Shown one piece after another: positions 49,160 through 58,713 of a stretch of DNA of 64,000 nucleotides; within the stretch, counting starts at the first letter, position 1, and the number at the start of each line of letters is the position of its first letter. The notes under the pieces are model-generated. The model worked only from the letters and a program-made list of their open reading frames with translations, was not told where the DNA came from and ran no database searches. The DNA is from CALAED01 sp036555725. Its GTDB lineage: Bacteria > Actinomycetota > Actinomycetes > Streptosporangiales > Streptosporangiaceae. The position numbers and the translations under genes were made by a program. The DNA lies in NCBI GenBank assembly GCA_036555725.1, contig DATBKU010000008.1, forward strand, positions 4,010-68,009, read 5' to 3'.

Positions 49160-52100
49160 GTGAGCACCGTCGTCGCCAAGCGACCGGAACGGCGTCGGCC
49201 CCCGCAGCTCCCCCGCGGCGAGATCCTGATGGAGTCCCCGCCAGAGATCCCGGAGATCATCTCAGGCGGCTTCGGCCAGGTCCTGATGTATCTGCCCATG
49301 GTGGCCGGCGGCGCGGCCATGGGCCTGATGTTCATGGGCAACGGCGGCGGCAACCCCATCATGTACGTCGCCAGCGGCATGTTCGCCCTTTCCATGGGCG
49401 GCATGATGCTCGGTCAGCTGGGGCGCAGTTCCGGAGAGCGGAAACAGCGGCTGAACGGCCAGCGACGTGATTATTACCGTTATCTGGCCCAAGTACGGAA
49501 GAAGGTGCGCCGGGCGGCCGAACAACAGCGCGAAGCGCTGGAATGGAACAGCCCGGACCCTGGTTCGCTGTGGTCCCTGGTCATGAGCGCTCGGCTCTGG
49601 GAGCGCCGGATCCGTGACGACGACTTCGGACATATCCGGATCGGCACCGGCCCGCAGCGGCTCGCCGTACAGCTCGTCCCGCCGGAGACCAAGCCGGTCG
49701 AGGACCTCGAGCCCATGTGCGCCGGGGCGCTGCGCCGGTTCGTCCGGGCCCATTCGACGGTGCCGCAGCTGCCCGTGGCGGTCTCGCTGCCTTCGTTCGC
49801 GCGCATCGTGCCCACCGGCGACCCCGAGCTGACCCGCGGCCTGGCCCGCGCCATGATCGCGCAGATCGCCGCGTTCCACTCGCCCGACGACATCAAGATC
49901 GCGGTGTGCGCCTCGCCGGACCGGATGCCGCACTGGGAGTGGATCAAGTGGCTGCCGCACTGCATGCACGCCGACGACACCGACGCGGCGGGTCCGGTAC
50001 GGCTGATGGCCAACACGCTCAGCGAGATCGAGGCCATGTTCGGCTCCGAGGTGAAGGACCGCCCCCGGTTCACCCCCGGGCTCGCCGCCGAGGACCTGCC
50101 GTACCACATCGTGATCGTCGACGGCGGCCAGGTGACACCCGACTCGCAGATCGGCGCGGATGGCATCGAGGGCATCTGCGTGCTCGATCTCAGCGGCTCG
50201 GTGGCCGCCACCTCGGACGCGACCATGCTGCGGCTGCACGTCGACCCGAACGGCGTACGCATGCTCAAGCGCGACCGTACGGGCAAGGACGTGGCCACCC
50301 GGCTCGGCATCGCCGACAACTTCAGCGTCATCCAGGCCGACGGGTTCGCCCGCCAGCTGACCCCGCTGCGGGCCAGCGCGGCGGGGGTCGAGGAGCTCGA
50401 CAACCTGTCCGCCAGCATGACGCTCACCCAGCTGCTCGGGCTGCGCACCCCGTACGGCCTGGACGTCGCGACCAACTGGCGGCCGCGGGCGCCGCGCAAC
50501 CGGATGCGGGTGCCGGTCGGCATCGACGTCAACGGCGCCTCGGTCGAGCTGGACATCAAGGAGGCGGCGCAGGGCGGCTTCGGCCCGCACGGCCTGTGCA
50601 TCGGCGCGACCGGTTCCGGTAAGTCGGAGTTCCTGCGCACCCTCGTGCTGGGCCTGGCCATGACGCACTCCTCCGAGGTGCTCAACTTCGTTCTCGTCGA
50701 CTTCAAGGGCGGCGCGACCTTCCTCGGCATGGACGACCTGCACCACGTCGCGGCGGTCATCACCAACCTGGAGGACGAGCTGCCGCTGGTCGACCGCATG
50801 TACGACGCGCTGCACGGCGAGATGGTGCGCCGCCAGGAGTTCCTGCGGGCCGCCGGCAACTACGCCTCGCTGCGCGACTACGAGAAGGCCCGCGAGCAGG
50901 GCGCCAACCTCACGCCGATGCCGACGCTGTTCCTCGTGCTGGACGAGTTCTCCGAGCTGCTGTCGGCCAAGCCCGACTTCATCGAGCTGTTCGTGATGAT
51001 CGGCCGGCTCGGCCGGTCCCTCGGCGTCCACCTGCTGCTGGCCTCCCAGCGGCTGGAGGAGGGCAAGCTGCGCGGCCTCGACACCCACCTGTCGTACCGC
51101 ATCGGCCTGCGCACCTTCTCCGCCATGGAGTCGCGGGTGGTGCTGGGCGTGCCCGACGCGTACGAGCTTCCGCAGGCGCCCGGCAACGGGTACCTGAAGG
51201 TCGGTACCGACACGATGACCCGGTTCAAGGCGGCGTACGTCTCCGGACCCGCCAGCGAGGACCACGAGGAGGAACGGCAGACCGGCCCGAAGGTGCAAAA
51301 GCAGATCGTGCCGTTCGGCCCCGCGTACATGCGCCCGGCGATCCTCGAAGAGGCGGCGGCCGCGGCGCGGCCGAAGGAGACCGGCAGCCAGGAGAGCCTC
51401 TTCAACGTCGTCGTCAAGCAGCTGGAGGGGCATGGCCCGCCGCCGCACCAGATCTGGCTGCCGCCGCTGGATGCGCCGCCCACGCTCGATGAGCTGCTGC
51501 CCGGCCTCACGGTGACCCCGCAGCACGGCTTCACCACGGCCAACTGGGACGGCCGCGGCCGGCTGCACGCGGTCGCCGGCATCATCGACCGACCCTTCGA
51601 CCAGCGCCGCGACCCGTTCTGGCTGGACCTGTCGGGGGCGGCGGGGCACATCGGGCTCGTCGGCGCGCCACAGGCGGGCAAGTCGACGCTGCTGCGGACG
51701 CTGGTCACCTCGCTGGCGCTGATGCACACCCCGCAGGAGGTGCAGTTCTACTGCCTCGACTTCGGCGGCGGCACGCTGACGACACTGAGCGGCCTGCCGC
51801 ACGTCGGCGGGGTGGCCTCCCGGCTCGACGCCGACCGGGTCCGCCGTACCGTGGCCGAGGTCACCGGACTGCTGGCGCAGCGGGAGCGGGAGTTCACCGA
51901 GCGGGGCATCGACTCGATGGTGACGTACCGCCGGCTGCGGGCCGAGGGCCGGATCCCCGGCGACGGCTACGGCGACGTGTTCCTGGTCGTCGACAACTGG
52001 CTCACGCTCCGCCAGGACTTCGAGCAGATCGAGCCGACCATCACCGACCTGGCCGCGCGCGGCCTCGGCTACGGGGTCCACGTGGTCGCCGCCACCAACA

Positions 52101-53161
52101 AGTGGTCGGAGTTCCGGACGGGCGTCCGCGACCTGTTCGGCACGCGGCTGGAGCTGCGGCTCGGCGACCCGTACGAGTCGGAGATCAACCGCAAGCTGGC
52201 CGAGAACGTGCCCGAGGGCCGTCCGGGGCGCGGTCTGACCCGTGAGGGCCTGCACTTCCTGACCGCCCTCCCCCGGATCGACGGGCGCTCCGCCGCCGAC
52301 GACCTCACCGACGGTGTGGCCAAACTGGTCGAGCGGGTCACCGGCGCCTGGCAGGGCCCCGGCGCGCCGCGCGTCCGGATGCTGCCCGACCTGCTACCGA
52401 TCAGCGAGCTGCCGGATGCCGGCCAGACCGGGCACCGCGTGCCGTTCGGGATCGACGAGGACACGCTGTCCCCGGTGCAGCTGGACTTCGAGTCCGACCC
52501 GCACTTCGTCATCTTCGGCGACACCGAGTGCGGCAAGTCGAACCTGCTGCGGCTGATCGCCGACGGCATCGTCGCCCGGCACTCCTCCAGCGACGCCCGG
52601 CTGATCTTCCTCGACTACCGGCGCTCGCTGCTCGACACGGCCAACACCGAGCACCGCATCGGGTACGCCGCGTCCTCGACGGCGGCCGGCCAGTTGCTCA
52701 ACGACGTCGTCGGGGCGTTGCAGGTACGGCTGCCGCCGCCCGACCTCACCCCCGATCAGCTGCGGTCGCGGTCGTGGTGGAGCGGCTCCGACCTCTACCT
52801 GATCGTCGACGACTACGACCTCGTCGGGACGTCGCAGAGCAACCCGCTGCTGCCGCTGGTCGACCTGCTGCCCCAGGCCCGTGACATCGGCCTGCATCTG
52901 ATCATGTCCCGCGCCATGGGCGGCGCGGGCCGGTCGATGTACGACCCGGTGCTGCAGCGGCTCAAGGACATGGCCACCCCGGCGTTGATCATGTCCGGCA
53001 CCAAGGACGAGGGCGCGCTGTTCGGCGACGTACGGCCCAAGCCGCTGCCGGTCGGCCGCGGCCAGTACACCGAGCGACGCCGCGGCACCCGGCTCGTGCA
53101 GACCGCGTCAGTCACCGTCGCGGCGCCGGCCCAGACGAGTGCCACTTCCGCGCAGACGTAG
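49160..53161 (+). CDS. eccC: Type VII secretion ATPase EccC (fused EccCa/EccCb)
   Basis: A 1333-residue FtsK/SpoIIIE-like ATPase. Two membrane helices near residues 35-90 are followed by three ATPase domains with Walker A motifs GATGSGKS (near 484), GAPQAGKS (near 835) and GDTECGKS (near 1120). Walker B of domain 1 is LFLVLDEFSEL, complete. Domains 2 and 3 have VFLVVDNW and LYLIVDDYD, without the catalytic Glu, which fits a model where domain 1 is the motor. The protein is a single chain, unlike the split form of ESX-1. GTG at 49160 with GAAAGGAAAGG. Confidence 0.97.
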   Translation: MSTVVAKRPERRRPPQLPRGEILMESPPEIPEIISGGFGQVLMYLPMVAGGAAMGLMFMGNGGGNPIMYVASGMFALSMGGMMLGQLGRSSGERKQRLNGQRRDYYRYLAQVRKKVRRAAEQQREALEWNSPDPGSLWSLVMSARLWERRIRDDDFGHIRIGTGPQRLAVQLVPPETKPVEDLEPMCAGALRRFVRAHSTVPQLPVAVSLPSFARIVPTGDPELTRGLARAMIAQIAAFHSPDDIKIAVCASPDRMPHWEWIKWLPHCMHADDTDAAGPVRLMANTLSEIEAMFGSEVKDRPRFTPGLAAEDLPYHIVIVDGGQVTPDSQIGADGIEGICVLDLSGSVAATSDATMLRLHVDPNGVRMLKRDRTGKDVATRLGIADNFSVIQADGFARQLTPLRASAAGVEELDNLSASMTLTQLLGLRTPYGLDVATNWRPRAPRNRMRVPVGIDVNGASVELDIKEAAQGGFGPHGLCIGATGSGKSEFLRTLVLGLAMTHSSEVLNFVLVDFKGGATFLGMDDLHHVAAVITNLEDELPLVDRMYDALHGEMVRRQEFLRAAGNYASLRDYEKAREQGANLTPMPTLFLVLDEFSELLSAKPDFIELFVMIGRLGRSLGVHLLLASQRLEEGKLRGLDTHLSYRIGLRTFSAMESRVVLGVPDAYELPQAPGNGYLKVGTDTMTRFKAAYVSGPASEDHEEERQTGPKVQKQIVPFGPAYMRPAILEEAAAAARPKETGSQESLFNVVVKQLEGHGPPPHQIWLPPLDAPPTLDELLPGLTVTPQHGFTTANWDGRGRLHAVAGIIDRPFDQRRDPFWLDLSGAAGHIGLVGAPQAGKSTLLRTLVTSLALMHTPQEVQFYCLDFGGGTLTTLSGLPHVGGVASRLDADRVRRTVAEVTGLLAQREREFTERGIDSMVTYRRLRAEGRIPGDGYGDVFLVVDNWLTLRQDFEQIEPTITDLAARGLGYGVHVVAATNKWSEFRTGVRDLFGTRLELRLGDPYESEINRKLAENVPEGRPGRGLTREGLHFLTALPRIDGRSAADDLTDGVAKLVERVTGAWQGPGAPRVRMLPDLLPISELPDAGQTGHRVPFGIDEDTLSPVQLDFESDPHFVIFGDTECGKSNLLRLIADGIVARHSSSDARLIFLDYRRSLLDTANTEHRIGYAASSTAAGQLLNDVVGALQVRLPPPDLTPDQLRSRSWWSGSDLYLIVDDYDLVGTSQSNPLLPLVDLLPQARDIGLHLIMSRAMGGAGRSMYDPVLQRLKDMATPALIMSGTKDEGALFGDVRPKPLPVGRGQYTERRRGTRLVQTASVTVAAPAQTSATSAQT

Positions 53162-53237
53162 CGGAGGTTCCCCGGCGCGGGCGCACGGGCCTGTTGCGCG
53201 CGGCGGTACGACGTCGTCGGGTGCCGTGGGCAGGTAG

Positions 53238-54449
53238 CTAGTCGCGCGGGAGCTCCACGCGGCCCGGCTTCCAGCCGCGGCGGCGGCCCATGGGGATGAC
53301 CGCGCCGACGACGGCCACCAGGGCGGCGACGCCGATGGCACCCAGGGTGACTCCGACCGCGATGCCGCGGGTACGGGTGTCGACGGGCGGCGGCGGGTCG
53401 ATCCGCACCGGCCGTACGGCGATCTTGGGCGGCGCCGGGACGGGCGCGTTGTCGGGGATCTCGGCCTGGATGGCCTCGAACGGGTTCACCATGCCCCGTC
53501 CGGAGCCGGCTCCGGACGTGCCCTCGGCGGTGGCCTCGATGCGGTTGGCCACCTGCTGGTAGGTGAGGTTCGGCCGGTAGGACCGCACCAACGCCGCCAG
53601 CCCTGCCACGAAGGGCGCCGCGAAGCTGGTGCCGTCGGCCGCGGGGTTGTACGCGCCCCCTGGATAGGTGGTCGGGATCGCCTTGCCCGGGGCGGCGACC
53701 GCGATCTGGGTCCGCTCGTTGGAAAAGTCGCTGATCTGGCCGTTCTGGTCGACGGCGGCGACCCCGATCACGCCGTCGTAGCCCGCGGGGTAGGCCGGCA
53801 CTTCCTTGCCCCGCTGCTGGTCGGTGACGTTGCCCGCGGCCGCGACGACCAAGATGTCGCGGCTTTGTGCGTACTTCACGGCCTCCCGCAGATCGGGAGT
53901 GTCGGGCGCGGTGGACGAGACGTTGATGACCTTGACGCCCTTGGCGCCGGCGGCCGCCTTGATGGCCTTCGCGAGGTTCGGGTCGGCCCCGGACGAGTGC
54001 TCCTCGTTCGTGTACTTCACCGAGAGGATCTTCGCGTCGGGGGCGATCCCCGCGAACGGCCGGTTGCGATCGCGCTGATCCTGCGCGCCGATGATGCCGG
54101 CCACCTCGGTGCCATGCCCGAGGCAGTCGGAGGGGCCCGTCTTGGTCACGTCGATGGACCGCACCCGGCCCGCGAGCTGCGGGTGGCCGGCGTCCACCCC
54201 GGTGTCGACCACGGCGACGGTCACGCCCTTGCCCTTGGTGAGCTTCCAGAGCTGGTCGAAGTCGAAGCGCGTCTGCGGCCAGGGCGTGGTGGTCAGCTTG
54301 GTGTAGGGGCTGCGCTGCGGCTGGCAGGCCCGCGGCGCGGCCGGTACCGCCGAGCCGGTGAGTGCGGTAGGACCGGCGAGCGCCGGGGTTCCGGCGAATG
54401 CCGGGCCCAGGGCGAGACAGCCTGCGATGACGAGTCTGGCTGCCCTCAT
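53238..54449 (-). CDS. mycP: Type VII secretion mycosin (S8 protease) 2
   Basis: A 403-residue subtilisin-like protease with signal peptide (about 1-26, MRAARLVIAGCLALG). Catalytic residues lie in VAVVDTGVD (Asp, near 80), CLGHGTEVAG (His, near 112) and DGTSFAAPF (Ser, near 268). A C-terminal membrane helix (about 365-388) ends it, without the long tail of mycosin 1. I chose ATG 54449 because AGGAGGAG stands at the best distance; ATGs at 54470 and 54476 exist. It converges on eccC with 76 bases between. Confidence 0.92.
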   Translation of the reverse strand: MRAARLVIAGCLALGPAFAGTPALAGPTALTGSAVPAAPRACQPQRSPYTKLTTTPWPQTRFDFDQLWKLTKGKGVTVAVVDTGVDAGHPQLAGRVRSIDVTKTGPSDCLGHGTEVAGIIGAQDQRDRNRPFAGIAPDAKILSVKYTNEEHSSGADPNLAKAIKAAAGAKGVKVINVSSTAPDTPDLREAVKYAQSRDILVVAAAGNVTDQQRGKEVPAYPAGYDGVIGVAAVDQNGQISDFSNERTQIAVAAPGKAIPTTYPGGAYNPAADGTSFAAPFVAGLAALVRSYRPNLTYQQVANRIEATAEGTSGAGSGRGMVNPFEAIQAEIPDNAPVPAPPKIAVRPVRIDPPPPVDTRTRGIAVGVTLGAIGVAALVAVVGAVIPMGRRRGWKPGRVELPRD

Positions 54450-54534
54450 CGACGGTCTCCTCCTTGCCATCGTCATCCCGCCCGAGACTCTAGACGATGC
54501 CCGCGGAGAGGCGCAGACCGTTACGATCGGGGCG

Positions 54535-55140
54535 ATGGATCCGAGCACCCCGCAGCCCGCGGGGAGGTCGCGTCGCGGGCTTCTGGTCACGGCGATCGTC
54601 GTGGCCATCGCAGTCGTGCTCGTCGGGGTGGCCTGGGTCACCGGGGGGCTGCGGTCCGCGTCGGCCACCCCGCCGCAGCGGGTCCGCCCAGGTGGCACGG
54701 TCGATCAGACGCGGTTCTCCGTACAGGTGATCAGTGCCCGTACCGAGATGACGAAGGTCAAGTTCGATCTCAAGCCCTCCCCGGCCCTCATCGTGCGGAT
54801 GCGGGTGACCAACACCGGCAAGGACACCGTGATGATGGACGACACGGTGTTCGGGTTCTCGGCGGGCGTGCTGCTGCAGCCCAAGCCGTACCGTTTTCCC
54901 GATGACATACGGATCGACCCGGCCAAGGGCGTCGCGCTGTCCTTGCAGCCCCGGCTGGCCAGGGACATCGACGTGATCTGGAAGTGGCCCGGTTCGCCGC
55001 CGCAGCAGGTGACGTTGGACCTGCACAAGTGGACGTATCGGAGGCAGTTCGACCGCGGCGGCTACTACTGGGCCGCCGGCAAGGACTCCGCGATCGTGTC
55101 CACCGTGACCGTGCCGGTACGCCAGGGCGGTGTGGGATGA
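54535..55140 (+). CDS. Single-helix membrane protein, external beta domain
   Basis: A 201-residue protein: short cytoplasmic head, one membrane helix (about 15-37) and an external beta-rich domain with FSVQVISARTEM and LIVRMRVTNTGKDT, as in DUF4352-like domains. The frame is open upstream to 54358 but overlaps mycP; ATG at 54535 was chosen. It overlaps the next gene by four bases. Together with its two followers it forms a small operon facing away from mycosin 2. Confidence 0.72.
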   Translation: MDPSTPQPAGRSRRGLLVTAIVVAIAVVLVGVAWVTGGLRSASATPPQRVRPGGTVDQTRFSVQVISARTEMTKVKFDLKPSPALIVRMRVTNTGKDTVMMDDTVFGFSAGVLLQPKPYRFPDDIRIDPAKGVALSLQPRLARDIDVIWKWPGSPPQQVTLDLHKWTYRRQFDRGGYYWAAGKDSAIVSTVTVPVRQGGVG

Positions 55141-55712
55141 CGGCGGCGCGCAAGGTCATCTCGGCCGTCGTGGCGGCCGTGCTCTGCGGGGTGGCCATGT
55201 GGCTGTGGCAGCTGTACCCGGATCTCCAGACCAAGAGCATGGACCCGATGCGGACGTACGGCCGGATCGGCAAGGTCATCACGAACGACACGTTCAGCAT
55301 CCGGATCGATCGGTACGACGTGGCCACCTCGATCACCAAGCCGTTCGCCACGACCGCCCAGGTCACCGACGGTATCTTCCTGGTGGTCCACTTGCACGCA
55401 AAGGCCGAGCACGAGCCGTACACCATGGGTCACGCCCGGCTGGAGACGCGGGACGGCCTGAGCTACGACGAGGGCGGCCGGATCGGCGTCAGCGCCGACG
55501 CCGAGGAGACCTACCAGCCGATGCTGTGGAGCCCCGGCTCGCTGCTCTTCGAGATCCCCAAGAATCAGCTGGCCGGCGCGCGGGTGGTCATCGGCGCCGC
55601 ACCGATACTGAACCAGCTCTCCGCCGAGAGCGTCATAGACCTCGGCATCGACGGAGCCAAGGCGGCGCAGCTCACCGCGCGGCCGCTGGCCGGCTATCAG
55701 CTGGGCGGTTGA
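55137..55712 (+). CDS. Single-helix membrane protein, related external domain
   Basis: A 191-residue protein with an N-terminal membrane helix (about 5-25) and an external domain: NDTFSIRIDRYDVA, then FLVVHLHAKAEHEPYT. The order of strands follows that of the preceding protein, so the two are probably distant paralogues. ATG at 55137 is inside the preceding stop (ATGA). Function unknown. Confidence 0.72.
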   Translation: MTAARKVISAVVAAVLCGVAMWLWQLYPDLQTKSMDPMRTYGRIGKVITNDTFSIRIDRYDVATSITKPFATTAQVTDGIFLVVHLHAKAEHEPYTMGHARLETRDGLSYDEGGRIGVSADAEETYQPMLWSPGSLLFEIPKNQLAGARVVIGAAPILNQLSAESVIDLGIDGAKAAQLTARPLAGYQLGG

Positions 55713-55716
55713 GGAC

Positions 55717-57018
55717 ATGAGCAGCTATCTGCCCCCTCCCGAGGAGAAGCCGCCGGTCGCGCCGTGGCAGCCGCCGGAGGCGCCGGGTCCCGGCGAGCCG
55801 CCGGACCCCGAGCAGACCATCGACGGCCCCCCTCCGTTCCAGCCGCCATCCGCGTCCGGCGACCCGGCATTCGAGGCACCGCCGCCGTTCGCGCTGGAGC
55901 CTCCCCCGCCGTTCGCGGTCGATCGTCCCCCACCGTTCGCGCTCGATCGTCCCCCGCCGTTCGCGGTCGAGCCTCCCCCGCCGTTCGCGCTCGACCCTCC
56001 CCCGGCCGTCACGCTGGGCTCGCCGCCCCTCCCGGAGCCGCCGGCACCGCAGCGGCCGGCCGCGGCAGCGCCCTCACCGCCCCCGCCCCCCTGGCCGCCG
56101 CCGCAGGCCCCCAACGGCGGGCCATCGCAAGCGCCCAACGGCGGGCCATCGCAAGCGCCCAACGGCGGCCCGCCGCAGGCGCCCAACGGCGGGTCGTCGC
56201 AACGTCGTACTTCGCCGCCGCCCACCCCGGCGGCGCCCGACGGCCGTCCGTCGTACCCGCCGGCCTTCCAGCCGCCCGCGCCGCCCCCGCCGTACGGCGA
56301 ACCGGCACGCTTCGGCCCGCCGCCGCCCTCCTACGCGCCGCCGATGCCCGGGCCGCAGCCGCCACCGCCGCCCCCGGGTATGCCGCCGTTCCAGCGCCGG
56401 CCCGGCCGGGCGGGCGAGCCGGCGAGCGAAGCGCCCGCGCACGAGCGAGCCGAACGCGAGTCACCGCTGCCACCGCCGCCGCGCAGGCTCAAGCGACGGT
56501 TGATCGAGCTCGGCGCCGTGCTGATCCTGATGCCCACACTGCTCGCCATTCATTGGTACGACGACCGCAACGGCGCGCTGACCCAGGATCCGAACAAGCA
56601 CGTCACGATCGTGCCGCACGGCGCCTGGGCCACTCTCGGGCACAACAGCTGGCGGATGCTGGGCCGCCAGGAGGCCTCCACATCGTCGTCCGGGTCGTCG
56701 TCCGGATCGAAGGCGACCGGCGGCGTCGAGTTGATTTTGCTGCTCCAGGCCAAGGTGCTGGATGCGAAGGGCGGCAAGGAGCTCGGCGCGATCGAGTACG
56801 AGATCCGCGACCGCGACGGCAACGTGTGGTCGGCCAGCGGGAGCGTCGACAACCAGAGCGTGTCCTCGGACACGCCCCCGGCCGGGAGCACGCCGCGGGT
56901 CACGGTGACCGCCATCGTGCCTCGGGACAAGGTCAGCTCAGTGGTGCTGGACTTGCATGTTCCGCCGTATAACCGGCAGCAGCGGACCGTACTCGACGTT
57001 CTTCGTTTCGCGCACTGA
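55717..57018 (+). CDS. Pro-rich, single-helix membrane protein
   Basis: A 433-residue protein. Residues 1-250 are Pro-rich, with eight-residue repeats PPPFAxDR (DNA 55876-56006) and QAPNGGPS (56113-56202). A membrane helix (about 263-282) and an external domain (about 290-433) follow, in the same order as in the two preceding proteins. ATG at 55717 is four bases after the preceding stop. Its last 86 bases overlap the convergent membrane-protein gene. Confidence 0.75.
   Translation: MSSYLPPPEEKPPVAPWQPPEAPGPGEPPDPEQTIDGPPPFQPPSASGDPAFEAPPPFALEPPPPFAVDRPPPFALDRPPPFAVEPPPPFALDPPPAVTLGSPPLPEPPAPQRPAAAAPSPPPPPWPPPQAPNGGPSQAPNGGPSQAPNGGPPQAPNGGSSQRRTSPPPTPAAPDGRPSYPPAFQPPAPPPPYGEPARFGPPPPSYAPPMPGPQPPPPPPGMPPFQRRPGRAGEPASEAPAHERAERESPLPPPPRRLKRRLIELGAVLILMPTLLAIHWYDDRNGALTQDPNKHVTIVPHGAWATLGHNSWRMLGRQEASTSSSGSSSGSKATGGVELILLLQAKVLDAKGGKELGAIEYEIRDRDGNVWSASGSVDNQSVSSDTPPAGSTPRVTVTAIVPRDKVSSVVLDLHVPPYNRQQRTVLDVLRFAH
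55876..56202 (+). repeat. 24-bp coding repeats in the Pro-rich protein
   Basis: Two groups of imperfect 24-base units lie in the coding region: about five at 55876-56006 (PPPFAxDR) and four at 56113-56202 (QAPNGGPS). Both keep the frame. Copy number may differ between strains. Confidence 0.7.
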
Positions 57019-58192
57019 CCCTGGCCACGAGCAGGTTGAAGGCTGCTCCCAGCAGGCAGATCCGCAACAGGTCGTGGACCAGGTCGACGCCGAAGTTGAC
57101 GAACGACAGCCACTGCATCCAGAACGCGACCGGGTGCGGGCCGATCAGGTAGTAGGCGCCGCGCCGCAGGAACTCCTGGCCGACGTCGAGCCCGACGAAC
57201 AGCACGCAGAAGACGGCGAAGGGCATCCACCCCGCGCGGCGCACCATCCGGAAGCCGTGCACGGCGGGGAACCACTTCTCCCGCAGTTCCCTGGACAGCA
57301 CCTCACGCGGGCTGCGGTGCTTGTGGATGCCGGTCGCGGCGGCCAGCCCACGTCCGATGCGTCCCGTGCCGACGGCCGCCGCCTCGTCCTGCCCGTCGAC
57401 CCCGAGGATGACGCCGGCGATCACCAGCCACACGAGACCGCCGAGCACGGCGAACTTGAACGGCCCCCACAGGGCGCCGAGCCAGCTCAGGTGGCCGCCG
57501 ATCGACGTCCACACAGCGCGATCGGTGATCCAGTTCGAGGCGTCGCCGCGGTAGTAGTCGACCGTGAAGACGCCGAACAGGGTCCAGTGGAGCTCGAAGA
57601 CCGCCAGCAGCAGCGCTCCGACGCGGGCCAGCCGGGGCAGGACCCACCACTCCGTGCACGACTTCACGATGAAGAAGATCACGGTGGCGATCGCCGCGAT
57701 ATATATGTGATCCATCAACCTGGTAAGGATCTTGAAGCCCTCGAGCTGCCCGTACAACCCGCCTTCGGCGAAGCCGCGCCCTTCCGCCCCGGAGATGAAC
57801 TCCCTGGCGTCGTTGCTGAACCAGCCCCACGCGATATAGAAGATCAAGAACGGAAACAGCGCCCGCCCCATCGCGTCGAACATCGACTCCTCTTGCCGAG
57901 CCGCCCAGGGCGCGAGCGGCTGATCCATGTCCATGCGGCGGATGGCGGGAAGCCCGTCGCGGATGCTGTGCAACATGAGCACGGTCACCGCGAGCACGGT
58001 CAGCACCCCGAAGCTCAGCGCGATGACCGGTATCCAGGTGACATTCATGAACCGGTAACCGGCGTAGTAGATGCCATAGCGCAGCAGCTGACCAACGGTG
58101 AACCACAGGACCAGCGGCACGAAGAACCGCGTGGCCAGCTTCAACGTCGTCCACGGGAGGGTCAGGGACGACAACGGCGACAATCGGGGCAT
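56933..58192 (-). CDS. Multi-spanning membrane protein of unknown function
   Basis: A 419-residue protein with about seven hydrophobic segments (near 20-45, 52-75, 112-130, 160-180, 195-215, 240-265, 318-340, 375-395). No family recognised. ATG at 58192. It faces the Pro-rich protein gene and the two overlap by 86 bases at their 3' ends. A role in type VII secretion is possible from position only; it does not resemble EccE. Confidence 0.7.
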   Translation of the reverse strand: MPRLSPLSSLTLPWTTLKLATRFFVPLVLWFTVGQLLRYGIYYAGYRFMNVTWIPVIALSFGVLTVLAVTVLMLHSIRDGLPAIRRMDMDQPLAPWAARQEESMFDAMGRALFPFLIFYIAWGWFSNDAREFISGAEGRGFAEGGLYGQLEGFKILTRLMDHIYIAAIATVIFFIVKSCTEWWVLPRLARVGALLLAVFELHWTLFGVFTVDYYRGDASNWITDRAVWTSIGGHLSWLGALWGPFKFAVLGGLVWLVIAGVILGVDGQDEAAAVGTGRIGRGLAAATGIHKHRSPREVLSRELREKWFPAVHGFRMVRRAGWMPFAVFCVLFVGLDVGQEFLRRGAYYLIGPHPVAFWMQWLSFVNFGVDLVHDLLRICLLGAAFNLLVARVSARNEERRVRSAAAGYTAEHASPAPLS

Positions 58193-58320
58193 CGAGCAGG
58201 ACTCTAGCGGTTCGCCGCCGCCTATGGCGCGCGGTCCGCGAACACCTCACCGGGCGGCCACACCCGCACCCGGATCCGGCCGGGACAACGCAAAGGTCGA
58301 GCCACACTCGGCGGACGCGC

Positions 58321-58361
58321 AGCGGCCCGCCGGGCTCCCCGAACGGAGCCGGCGGGCCGCT
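58321..58361 (-). terminator. Large hairpin after the sseC-like gene
   Basis: An 18-base arm (58321-58338) pairs with a 17-base arm (58345-58361) with one bulge and a six-base loop. It lies 22 bases past the DUF1416 stop and probably ends the sulfur operon. No U-tract. Confidence 0.7.
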
Positions 58362-58383
58362 GGAGGTACGGCGGGGACGCCGG

Positions 58384-58692
58384 TCAGAGGGCGACCTCGA
58401 GGGCGGCGACCTCACCGATCGCCGCCTGCACGGTGCTGTCGATGCTCACCCCGCCGGGGGCCAGCACCCTGATCGTCCAGTCGCCGGGCGCGGCGAAGAA
58501 CCGGAAGATCCCTTCGTCGCCCGTCACCACCTCACCGGTGAACTCACCGGTGGAGTCGAGCAGCCGGGCGTACGCGCCGGACACCGGGGTGCCCTCGCGC
58601 ACGACCGTGCCCTGAATGACCGCCTCCTTGGCCAGGTCGACCGTCGCCGGCAGGCTTGCCGTCTGCGGCGGCGCCGCGCAACCGTCAGTCAT
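58384..58692 (-). CDS. sseC: DUF1416 protein (SseC-like)
   Basis: A 102-residue beta-rich protein beginning MTDGCAAP. It matches DUF1416, known in mycobacteria as SseC and encoded directly after the sulfurtransferase CysA2/CysA3. The IQGTVVREGTPVSGAYARLLD stretch is a carboxypeptidase-regulatory-like fold. The exact role in sulfur metabolism is unknown. It follows the sulfurtransferase gene with 21 bases between. Confidence 0.88.
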   Translation of the reverse strand: MTDGCAAPPQTASLPATVDLAKEAVIQGTVVREGTPVSGAYARLLDSTGEFTGEVVTGDEGIFRFFAAPGDWTIRVLAPGGVSIDSTVQAAIGEVAALEVAL

Positions 58693-58713
58693 ATTTCCTC
58701 CCCAGGGCTTCCG

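Noticed and set aside
49262..52255. 997-codon minus-strand frame inside eccC
   Set aside because: EccC has three Walker motifs in the plus frame; the minus frame shows only shadow composition.
56933..58192. EccE
   Set aside because: EccE has two N-terminal helices and a soluble domain; this protein has helices along its whole length and no EccE marks.
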